In this document: positions 54,909 to 64,000 of the stretch, piece after piece | How the letters are laid out: every line of letters begins with the position of its first letter | How positions within the stretch are numbered: the first letter of the stretch is position 1 | Assembly: GCA_036320915.1 (NCBI GenBank) | Contig: JAXBDG010000008.1 | Coordinates: forward strand, 2,418,001-2,482,000 | Length of the DNA: 64,000 bases | Reading direction: 5' to 3' | Origin: Linnemannia elongata | Lineage: Eukaryota > Mortierellomycota > Mortierellomycetes > Mortierellales > Mortierellaceae | Notes under the pieces: model-generated | Seen by the model: only the letters and a program-made list of their open reading frames with translations | Database searches by the model: none | What the model was told of the DNA's origin: nothing | Position numbers and translations under genes: made by a program

Positions 54909-57900
54909 CTAGGCTCGTGTCGATTTCCCACGCCTTCCCTGATCCTGACTGGAGGCGGCCATGGTTCTCTTGCGACGTCCAGGGGCTCGATCGGCGGAGG
55001 TGCTGCTGTTGGCCACACTGCTCGAAGTTGTGCTGGATCCCTCGTCAGAGCTAGCCTTCCAGGGGTATGTACCATCCGCGTTGATAGGCTGGAGGTAATC
55101 CGGCCTCTCATGCCTCACCAGGTGTCCTAGAGCGATCTTGCACATGTTCTCGGCAGCCATGACATCTCTATGATGAAAGATCTGACAGTGGAAGCAGTAG
55201 AAGGTCCGTAAGGTCACTTGTGCGACAAAGTGGGTGCACCTCGGACACTTCTTCGACGTATAGTACTCGTTCAGTCCTACAACCACATATCCTAACGATC
55301 GCGCCTAAAATTGTGAATAAAATCATGTTAGTATTTTTTTTTTTTTTTCATTCAACGACATTCACTTATAGTGCTTTGAATCAAAGTTATCAATAAAACA
55401 GGCCTACCTTCTGAACGAAATACGAAAGAAAAGTCGAGTGTAGCGACGAGAGCCTGGACTTGCTTGAGAATTGCCCGAGACCAACGCCAATTAGGATCGG
55501 ATCTGTGCTCTTGTTATCTTCCACACGCCGACCCAGACTACCGCCAACAATGCCGAGCAGACTCTCCGCGATGGCTTGGTACTCTGCTTGCCGCGCCCGC
55601 CTCATGTCCCAATGATGTCTCTGATACCGATGGTCGTCGCCAGAATAGAACTTTTTCAGTCGTTGCTCAACCTGTTCAAGCTCTCTCACATACTCAACAA
55701 CGCTCGCACCTTGTCCTCGAAGGGGTGGTAGATGGGTCTCGATGTACGCAATGGAGTCGTCCTCCTCGCCTTGTAGTGTAGTCAGTTTCTGATTCTCGAG
55801 CCACCTTCTAAAGCGAAATGTTGGCTGATACACAGCTTTCTGTTTCACCGCCAAGTTATAGAAGGCAGGTTTCGATAGGGTCACGAGCGAATCCGTTACT
55901 GGGGGTTGCGCGGAGGTGAAGGTGGAGGCTGACGCGGGAACTGGATTCAAGGTTGTTGTCCATTGGCTAGCGGGGCTGGTCGATTCCTGATTGGTGGTGA
56001 CGATTCCGTCCATGCTGGAGCCCTCCTCAGCCTTCTCCTTGCCATCCAGGCCATTGGGCAAATGTGCAAATGCGCCAACTACGCATGCCTGGCCCCCGTC
56101 TAAAGTGAGAATCTTCATCCTGTCCACATCTTTGCCAGGCCAAAGCTCTCTGATATCCTGCTCACTCCTAATCACGTTCCTGATTTCCTGAAGGAAACTG
56201 TTGGTCCCAGCAACGGTTGTTGTGATTCTTGAGGGCATATCCTCCTCGGCTAACCTTTTGAAGCGAGCATCCTGCCGTTCTCGTAACTTGAAAGTTAGAA
56301 CTTGTACCAAAAAGCCATCCGTTCGGATCGATCCTTGCGGGATGTAGCCGCCTTGGTGATAGTCCCTTGGCTTGGTCTCTTCAACTAGCTTCAAATGATC
56401 TCGTATCTGGTCCAAGGAGATCAGACTAATGGCCCCGCGATGACCAGCCTTGCGCTTTTGACGGTTTGACAGTCCAACTGGATCAATGTCTGAGATGAAA
56501 TGCTTGATAATAACCCCAGGCTCTCGACCTCCAATCCAGTCCTCGAGATCCTTAATAGATGTGAGAGTGGTAATGTCTTCGTCCAAGAGGGCCAGCTCGA
56601 CCAATCGCTGCTTCAACAAAGGTCGCTTCCAAAAGAACGCAGCCAACTCACGTTCTGAGAAAGTCACAAACGGTTGCTTCGAGGACGTGACGGGGGCGAG
56701 ACGCCAGCTGTTCGGAATGAGTTCGTTGAGGGCAAGGTAGTTTTCGGCGGCCGAGATGTTTTCCTGAATCCGGATATCGATGTGGGCTTCTATTCGTCCC
56801 TTGTCCTTCGAAGCTTTGACCTACAGTAAAAAGTCAAGTATTAGCAATAAACTTTATAGTAAAAACTTCAGTGCATTCTTGTTCGCACCACTTGTATCCT
56901 TACCTGATCGTGCAAAAGGTGGGAGCCGTTATTATACATCTTCTTCAGTTCCACAGAAAGTTGTTCTGCGACGGACCGCACCAGAGTGCTCGCTGAGAAC
57001 AGCATTGTTTCGTTTAGCTCGCTCCGATTTCTACAGATGTCGAAGAGTTGAAGCCCTACCAAGATGTTGATGAAAGTGTTGACGGATTTGCCGATTTTGG
57101 AGTTCTTGTCTGGAAGATTTCTTGAGTACAGGTACGTCAGGAAAGACCGAAGGAACATGGAGTGTTTGTTGTCCTTCCTTTCTGCATCCAAGTCGCCTGA
57201 ATCCTCCTGGATATCGTCGCCGTCGGCGTCGGCGTCATCACACTTGTTGGTCAAGGGCTCAATCCTCCCACACAGATAATCCAAAGTATCTCGCTCGTCC
57301 ACTGTCACCGCATCCCGCCGTGCCTCCAACCGCTCCGACTCCAACATGGTCTTGCCTGCTTTCCTCAGTTCCTGTCGCTTAGACTCCTCCGCGGCCTTCA
57401 TACGGATCTGCAACATCTCCAGAAACGCACCAATGAGGCGTTGAGCCTTTCTCTTGATATCCACTGCTAGCGCTGAGCCCTCGTTGATACAGTTGATCAC
57501 CTCAAGCTGTAGATCAGGCCGATCGATCAAAGCTCGTTCAACGTTGGTTTTCAAAGTACCGACCTCCAGCGATGATATGGGGTGGTGCCAGCCGAGAGAC
57601 CTAATGAGACTCTGCTTGCCCTTCTCTGCGTTCGATTTCGGTCCCTCATCGGATGACGTCTTTTTCTGGGTCTTCTTCGCCTTCGCATCCTTCTTTTTGC
57701 TGTCCTTCTTGGTGCTGCTGGAGGAGGTGTCGTCGGGGGACTCGGGAACCTTCTTGGGCGGTTTCCAAACAAGTTGCTTGGCCTTGGGTGGGGGCTCATG
57801 AGCCAACTTCCCTTGTCGCTCCTTGAAGGAAAATCGCTGACGATGTCGAGGTATCCGTGTTCTTGTTAATGGTGGATGACTATGGTCTTGCGGATTCGAA

Positions 57901-59244
57901 GATGTCGAACCAGAAGGCTCCAAACTAGCAATGGATGGCTGCTGAAGGAAGGATTCAGAGTTCTTGGTCACCGGTGCTGGGGATTCGATAGTCCGATACC
58001 GATTAAAAGATCTCGGAACTCGCAATCGTGCGATAGCATCGTTGGAGGATCTATCAATTTTTTTTAAGAAATACAAACATGATGAGGTACGATTCACACA
58101 TATAGATTGGTCTCGATTGGCGTAACAGTAAATAGTTACCTGGGCTGAGCTCCCCGTATTTGACTCTGTTTGTGTTGATCATATCGCATGCAGAAATCCT
58201 GAAATCGGACCTGTAGTTGCTCGAACATGATCTGAGAACCGGGCCGGGATCCATCAGTTTCAAGCCTGGTTTGTTGGAGATCCACAAAGACTCTGGTCGA
58301 GTTGGCGAAGTCCTGATTGTTGGTGTTTTTTGAGATAACCCGGTTGTCAGATAGATAACCCAACACAATGTCCTTTGGGTCTATTAAGTAACGCAAGATA
58401 TCAACCACGGTCAGAGCTTCATCTGAAAAAGAAACCAATATCAATGGATAAAAAATCCCACTTGATCATTACCTGCACGGTCGATTGACTTGATAATAGA
58501 AAAATTAGTCGCAGGGCCGAGGGAGTGAATGTTCTTGTTATAGTCGTTACGACTCACAGCCGCCAGAGCAGTCAACTGGGAACGAGAGACGCCAAGAGCT
58601 TTCAAAAGATCTGGAACGTTGTACACGAGGATGAGACCTCTGGATATGGGACGCCATAGAGTTCGGATGGAGGTGTACGCCATCATGTCCGAGTCCCTAG
58701 AGATAACAATGTCGTCTGGCTGCGCATCGATCGCAATGGCCAAGTCCGCTTCGGTGTCGGCAAGTTTAACAGTCCAGCCCGCGTTCTGCATGTACTGAGC
58801 AAATCCCGAGCGACTTTCCCGAGACCAGTAAAAAGACGAGGCCAGGCTCGACCGAACATCAACAAAGTGATGTTTGCTAATGCGGAGACCGTTGTCCAGA
58901 CGGGAGTCAAGAGTGTCCAGGGCTGTGGTGGTGCGTTCTAGTGCTCTGTCCCGTACTCTCTCTCGCTCGGCGGCTGTGTAGCTCTTTTCCACTGCCTGAT
59001 AGCCGTCGATGTAGAGTGACATATCCAGGGAAGACCCATACCGACGGACTTCCTCCTCGAGCATGCGGTGTGCGACATCTGGTGGATTGTTGGAGTAACT
59101 GTTGCGAATGACCTGGTAGCATGTTCCGAGGACATCAAGTCTGCGATGTTTGTCTGGAGCGATTTTGGCGATGATCGACTGGTACAATAAAGCAGGGTTG
59201 TAACCCTTGCGTCGTATAAACGGGAACCAAAAAGATATACCCAT
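54909..59244 (-). CDS. FEN1/XPG-type nuclease fused to Fanzor (eukaryotic TnpB) nuclease, 1336 aa
   Basis: Five exons: 58473-59244, 58140-58422, 56904-58050, 55408-56820 and 54909-55304; all GT-AG and in phase. Residues 1-257 are a flap-nuclease module: MGISFWFPFIR start, Asp37, YIDG (Asp80), DTEAD (Glu165/Asp167), SRDSD (Asp184/Asp186), and NDYNKNIHSLGP (Asp234) as the helix-hairpin region; all the FEN1 metal ligands have counterparts. Residues 353-734 form a linker with a basic cluster (KKDSKKKDAKAKK, about 466-478, possible nuclear signal) and a long helix. Residues 735-1336 are Fanzor-like: RuvC-I ILTLDGGQA (Asp975); a RuvC-II strand ILIGVGLGQF lacking the usual Glu; NEYYTSKKCPRC (Glu1218, Cys1225/1228); YCFHC (Cys1242/1245); and HRDVMAAEN (Asp1252, RuvC-III). 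Fanzors are RNA-guided DNA nucleases. The first in-frame ATG of exon 3 is deep inside it, which favours one fused gene. The tail is basic and Ser-rich. Confidence 0.85.
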
Positions 59245-59907
59245 AGCGGCTGTTGCGGGCTCATGGGAGGAAGAAAGGAAAGAAAGAGGAGAGAGAGTTC
59301 TTTATTGTGTACGTGCTCAATTTATATGAGATGTTTACCAGTTGATACTTGCAGGTCGTATCAACTGTATGTTCGATCACGTCACCCAGACGAGACAGTA
59401 TAAAGATCAGCTATGGGAGCGAGTCATCTCGCACAGGGAAATCGGCTACAGACAAAAATAAGCTTAGCTTCTCTTTGGAGACGATACTTTCGCCACAGTT
59501 CCTTCTTTAGTGCAGAGGTAGGACTGAAAAGAGAAAGAGGCTGATTTAGTGGCCAAATAGGCCAAAGCATTCGAGGACAGCAAGGCAGAGTTAATGGCCC
59601 TTCTTGAGAAGATATACCATGCACTCGAGGCTAAAATGAAAAGAAAGTGCTCGTTACAGTACCTCCGAGAAACAGTAGCTTTGCTACACAGCGCCTATCT
59701 TCAAGTCAAAGGCGTAAATAAGAGTGGTGCTGGACGAATAACTACTGTATTGTGTCAAATGATCTCATTGAGCCGACTTTCATTGTATTATGGTGTCAAA
59801 TGAAAGTAAAATCAATCACGTGTCGTCACCGTATATCCATAAATCGTAAATACTGTGCTAACATAATAAATAGATTCTAAAAATTAACGGAAATATCGAA
59901 ATGACAA
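59245..59907. other. intergenic between Fanzor gene and tRNA-Trp
   Basis: Promoter side of the fusion gene (GA-rich leader at 59265-59302 on the + strand). A 69-codon frame (59594-59803) has no recognisable domain and I do not call it. A short repeat, GTGTCAAATGA, occurs twice (near 59754 and 59793) with an ACTTTCAT/ATGAAAGT inverted pair. No clear terminal inverted repeat of the element was found. Confidence 0.4.
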
Positions 59908-59980
59908 GGAGGATTGGCGCAATTGGCAGCGCGTCCGTCTCCAAAGCGGAAGGTCGGGAGTTCAAGTCTCTCATTCTCCA
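59908..59980 (+). tRNA. tRNA-Trp (CCA)
   Basis: Full cloverleaf by eye: acceptor stem GGAGGAT with ATTCTCC, D-arm with GGCGC..GCGC, anticodon stem TCCGT/GCGGA around loop CTCCAAA (anticodon CCA), variable loop AGGTC, T-arm GGGAG/CTCTC with loop TTCAAGT, and discriminator base A. No intron is present. A TTTCTTTT stretch follows at once as a Pol III terminator. Confidence 0.93.
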
Positions 59981-62199
59981 CATTTCTTTTGTCTTTTGGC
60001 TCCCTGTTGGTGTTGTCCGTGTGTGTGTGTGTGTGATTGGGGGGAGCCTGGTTTTTTTTTTTTTTTTCTAGTTGGCAAGCAGAACGGGTTAGCCTTTTTT
60101 TTTTTCTTCTAATAACTCTCTCAATATTCTCTTTCTCTTTTACTGCAGGTTTCATGACGACTGTCCACCTTTTTTTCTGTGTGGGCTTCGACTCTCATTT
60201 TTTTTTTTCGAATTTGCACTCGCCACGTTTTTTGTCTAGATTGTTTGCCAAGAACAGTTAGACAGAAAAATAAACAAAGGTGGGTAAAATATGCACAAGG
60301 GTATCCAATCCATCCTTGGCCCGGAGAGGTAGAGGGAGAAAAAAGGCCGGGACCCCCTTTCCCCCCACCCTCCCCATCTCATCCTTTTGGAGCACCTTTT
60401 GGTTTTCGAGTAACCGTATCGCTCTTCTGTATTCTACCACCCTCGAAAGGTCGACATGGACACAGAAAACGCCAAGCTACCGATATGATGGGAATATCAA
60501 GGCTTGCCCAAATAATCAATTGAATGTGTTCAAAGAGGGTAAGAGGAAGGTAGGACTCTGTCTAGCAAAAAAAAAAGAAAGTGAGATGTACACTGCGTCA
60601 GAAATAACGTCGGGATCGAACACAAGTGCGCGATGTAAACAGCAGAAGGGGAGAATAAAGGAAAAATACAAGGAGGAGTTACAAAAGGGAAGAAGAAACA
60701 GATGATGGTGCTGGAACGAGAGAGGAAAGGGTAAGAAAAAGAATGCCATTTATCACAGGGAGAGGAGGATATATGCTGGCGTAAAGTTGAATAGGTGGGG
60801 CGTAGTTCTGGCTCAGATGATGAGGGAAAAGAGAGGCAGATGTTGACGTAGGTAGGGATTGGTGTTGGCGCCGGGGATATACGGTGATAGCATAGGTGAT
60901 GGCACAGGAGATGGTGTCGAGGAGGGCGAAGGTTGAAACAAAGCAAGAAATAGTCGACGACATCTTTACATGTTGGGAGAACCAACAACAACGGCAACTC
61001 ACTCGCTTGTAGAATATTGCCACTTGGTTACAAAACTGCGAGATGACACAACGCTGAGGGAATTCATCCGTCCCGGCACAGAAATAAAAGGGGAGAATGC
61101 ATAGTCGACTATGCAGGGCAATGGCTGTAGTGAGTTCCTTCGGTAACTCGTACTCATAAAAAAAAAAAAATAGTATACCGTAGCAGTTAGGGTAAACTCC
61201 TTTTGTGCTTACTTTTAGGTTGTATGCTCAGGAGCGTGGCGTAGAACAAAAAAGAACATTGGCAGGATGAGACTAACAGAAAAGGGAATTCGTGGGAGCA
61301 TGAACTCCATGAACCATGGGCAGGCTATTCATGGCAAGGTTTCTTCTTTCCTCGTTAGAATTGAATGCAGGTGCGTAGAACAATAAAGAAATAAAAGAAG
61401 GGCGATGCCAAGCGTCAATTGAAATAAGGTATTGGCGAGATGGACACGGGGCAGAATGGACAAAGGATTCAAGTGTCGATTGTCGCTTTGGTGCTCGTGG
61501 CATAACGAGGCAAGCTCATCCACTCTCACTTTATGTCAGTTCTCGTTGCATGGGCAAAGCAAAGAAACTTTCTCTCCTTACTCCAAATCGACTTTTGTAC
61601 ACGAACATGGGTAGTCCCTCCTTGGCGCGTTCAGACTGGCAGATAAAAAATAAAACAGTCGTCCTCTTTGACACCCCTACACTCGCACTGGCCAGCATCT
61701 GATGCCAAGCCTTATTGATGACTTTATTTGTCGGAGAAAGAGAGTGGAGGAACGACGCTTGATTGAACAAGATCGGGCGCATGGCTGCAAACAGGGCACA
61801 AAGGGGGACAAAGGCAAATAATTTTCTTCTTTTTGGATCTAGCCTTTTCTTGTTTTATCCGATTTTCCGCAGCTGCACTTTCCTTTGAACGTAATGAAGC
61901 TCTTTCATATTTTTCTGTCGTTAAACAAGGCAAGGCAAGGCAAGGTAAGGCAAACTTCCAAAAAAAAAAAAAAAAAAAAAAGATGGGCGTAAAGGGGCCA
62001 TCCTCTTTCCCTCTGAATATTCGCTATCTTTGTCATTTACTCCTTTTCTGCCTTGAGAGGTGTCTGTCCACGAATAAATAGAAAAAAACTCTTCACCAGG
62101 ACAAGATTTTTTGGCGCTTGTCAGGAATGGAGGATACCCATGCACACACACACATGGACTTGGCAGAAATGTGAGAGCACATATAACGCATAGAGCGGC

Positions 62200-62230
62200 A
62201 GAGGGACAGAGGGACAGAGGGACAGAGGGA
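62200..62230. repeat. GGGACAGAG minisatellite
   Basis: About three and a half tandem copies of a 9-base unit. Confidence 0.8.
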
Positions 62231-62635
62231 GGGCACATAGGTTAATCTTTCGTCATACATGGTGAATTGTGCAAAGAGTACTCTAGTACCTCTTGAAGTA
62301 TGTGTGTTTTTTTTTTGTTGAAGCCATGGCGAAGGATGGAGCAGCGGAATTGACGGAGCAGAAGGAGCAGCAAAAAAAGCTGATGGTACAGAGCTGCGGG
62401 GAAAAGAGGGGAATGTAGCAAAAGGTGAAAAAGGAGAGGAGAATCAAATGGACGTGTGCGTTAGGTATGGGTAGCATGAAAGCGGTGGGCAATTAAAGGC
62501 TGCGGGGCGGATGATCGTTCCGTTTCTCTGTTTGTTGTTGCCCCTGATCTCGATGGTCAGCGTTCTGTTGTCGTCAATTGACATAACCAAAGCAGCATCC
62601 TGTTACCCCATCCCTCTTTTCCCTTGACCTTTTTC

Positions 62636-62644
62636 TATTTAAAG
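62636..62644 (+). promoter_or_regulatory. TATA-like box of the arrestin gene
   Basis: TATTTAAAG about 165 bases before the ATG at 62806, followed by a CT-rich leader. It is the clearest TATA-like element in the window. Confidence 0.4.
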
Positions 62645-62805
62645 GGGCATCGGGTCAACAGTTCGTTTTTCTTGTTTTATCTTTCACTGTTTTCTTTTCT
62701 TTTCCACCCCGCTCTACCCTCTTCTCACTTTCATTCATATCATTCTTGCATTCTCACTCACCTTTCATTTTTATCTCTTGATCTTTTAAACCTCAAAAAC
62801 TAAGC

Positions 62806-64000
62806 ATGGTCTCTTCATCATTAGTAGAAGAATGGTTCTCCATTCAACTCGATAAACCCCACATCGTGCTTGCTGGTCAGCACGGTTCCCTTCCTTCTGC
62901 CACGTCCTCCCCTACTTCTCCTAATTCCCCTGCCATACAAACTACGACGCGACACGTCTTGACAGGAACCATTGCCCTCACACTCAGCAAGACCATGAAT
63001 GTACGTTCACTAAACATCCAGTTCTCTGGCCTGGCTCGAAGTGCCTACTTTTTCGACTCGTCCTCCCTCTTTGAACATGCCCAGCCTTGCCTCCCTTGTG
63101 GTAATTTTCTCTCCTCCATGCCCTTCTTATTTCCTACTTTTTGAACGTCTAAATGACGCTTTGCCCAATCAGCCCATCCATGCAAAGAAATCCCCTTGCA
63201 ACAAACTGACATGATATCGTGACATCAACGGCGTTTAATATTGCATCCCTTGTAGATAAGTTCAGTTACAGTTGCGAGCTAATCGACAAACGGATACCCA
63301 TCCTCTCAACAAACCCCAAAGAACCTCGCACACTCTCCGCCGGTCAATACACGTTCCCATTCTCCATCCCACTTCCCGAGTCCCTCCCCTCCGTCCTGAC
63401 GACTGACTCCGTCAACATCAACTACCAACTCACCGCCAGCCTCCAGCCAGTTTCTTTCCTCCCCTTTGCTCAACCCTACCAGACCACCAAACCTATTATT
63501 CTTTTGCGAGTGAATGATGTTCCTGGGGACAGCTTTTATAGTCCGAGGCAGGTCCAGTTTGTATCGAAGCGGACGGACCGTGTGCTGGGCGAGGTGCGAG
63601 TCCCTCATAGGGTGCTACCTAGTGGTGGAACTGTTCCTTTGAACCTGCATCTGAACCTTCGTGGGAACTTGACGAATGTTTCCAAGGTGGCGATCGAACT
63701 CTGGGAGAGGGCTTTTCGACTGCAAGAGCCGCCAGCTGGAACCGACGGCAGCAATAATTCAACAACATCGAGAGTGCAGGTGGATGAGCGACGAGTGAGT
63801 TGTCAGAGCTGCCCAATCTCGGACTGGCCAAGCTGTTCGTCTACAGGAGAGACCATCGAGGTCTCGAAACGACTCTTGTTCAAGGTGCCCCAGATGCCCC
63901 TCGATGTCTGGGCGGACGAGCCCGATCGTATAGTTTCCACCGACCGTCGATCTTACCTACCCAAGGGATACTGCAACAACTCAGGCGTGCATTCGTTGGT
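62806..64000 (+). CDS. arrestin-like protein, N-terminal part (runs off window)
   Basis: Exon 1 62806-63100 and exon 2 from 63256, phase 1, open to the window end; about 346 residues are visible. The N-terminal arrestin fold is indicated by an opening beta-strand pattern (WFSIQLDKPHIVLAG, LTGTIALTLSKTMNVRSLNI), then FSYSCELIDKRIPIL, LSAGQYTFPFSIPLPESLPS and VNINYQLTASLQ, and in the second half LPSGGTVPLNLHLNLRGN and VAIELWERAF. Fungal alpha-arrestins (Rod1/Art type) recruit Rsp5-family ubiquitin ligases to plasma-membrane transporters; the PY motifs needed for that would lie beyond the window and are not seen. The linker around 63725-63850 is Ser/Thr-rich. Confidence 0.8.

Larger units (their letters stand above)
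59981..62805. other. 2.8-kb intergenic, no gene recognised
   Basis: Mostly A/G-rich or T-rich sequence with T runs (60052, 60096, 60198), an A run (61960-61981), GGCAA repeats (61929-61951) and a GGGACAGAG minisatellite (62200-62230). The final 170 bases hold TATTTAAAG (about 62636) and a CT-rich leader before the arrestin ATG. No gene or RNA recognised. Confidence 0.5.

Noticed and set aside
58051..58139. Reading the FEN1-like and Fanzor-like parts as two separate genes split here
   Set aside because: The intron has good GT-AG sites and the phases match (2 to 2). The first in-frame ATG of the downstream part lies far inside exon 3, and there is no room for a promoter.
59594..59803. A 69-codon + strand frame (MALLEKIYHALEAKMKRK start)
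   Set aside because: No domain, no splice partners and no homologue I recognise; it could be a remnant of the element but cannot be supported.
53600..59907. Terminal inverted repeats bounding the FEN1-Fanzor locus
   Set aside because: I compared the flanks near 53550-53660, 54550-54900 and 59250-59900 by eye and found no convincing pair; only the 12-13 base duplication of the retrocopy is real.

Overview
This window is nuclear DNA from an intron-rich filamentous fungus. The evidence is GT-AG spliced genes with short introns, long homopurine/homopyrimidine and (CT)n tracts, and fungal families such as a C2-domain phosphatidylserine decarboxylase, Mpo1 and an Sso-type syntaxin. An early-diverging fungus of the Mucoromycota/Mortierellomycota kind fits best, because the Fanzor-type gene belongs to a family I associate with those genomes. 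That placement is inference. All exon models were built by hand from splice sites and checked for reading-frame continuity.

Layout. 0-6 kb: a small membrane protein, a snapin-like BLOC-1/BORC subunit (-), and a divergent 1129-aa protein of unknown function. 6.6-10.5 kb: PSD2-type phosphatidylserine decarboxylase with two C2 domains. 10.9-17 kb: reticulon-like ER-shaping protein (-), ribosomal protein uL23/L25 (-) and, head-to-head with it, a COX7A-like cytochrome oxidase subunit. 17-24.2 kb: gene-poor DNA. 24.2-27.5 kb: LITAF-domain protein and an Mpo1/DUF962 dioxygenase. 28.4-33.2 kb: PKA catalytic subunit (-) with a possible alternative C-terminus. 35.9-41.4 kb: two convergent HGSNAT-like membrane acyltransferases. 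43.7-46.4 kb: Qa-SNARE (-) with a Gln/Tyr-rich N-terminus. 48.7-53.2 kb: F-box/WD40 protein and a Lys/Glu/Ser-rich protein. 53.6-59.3 kb: mobile-element territory. 59.9 kb: tRNA-Trp. 62.8 kb to the end: arrestin-like protein, cut by the window edge.

The standout is at 54,909-59,244 (-). Five exons join in phase into one 1336-codon reading frame. It starts with a FEN1/XPG-type flap-nuclease module and ends with a Fanzor (eukaryotic TnpB) RuvC nuclease with the relocated glutamate and a four-cysteine zinc ribbon. The joint sits inside a phase-consistent intron, and the Fanzor half has no usable start codon of its own near its 5' end, so a genuine fusion is the best reading. Just downstream lies a 5'-truncated, frameshifted retrocopy of a second gene, with AATAAA, a poly(A) tail and 12-13 bp target-site duplications. 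It shows that LINE-type retrotransposition acted here.

Most other genes are housekeeping: membrane lipid synthesis and ER shape (PSD2, reticulon, Mpo1), endosome/lysosome and exocytic traffic (snapin, LITAF, syntaxin, arrestin), nutrient signalling (PKA), ubiquitination (F-box), translation (uL23) and respiration (COX7A). Apart from the uL23/COX7A head-to-head pair and the two acyltransferases, I see no functional clustering.
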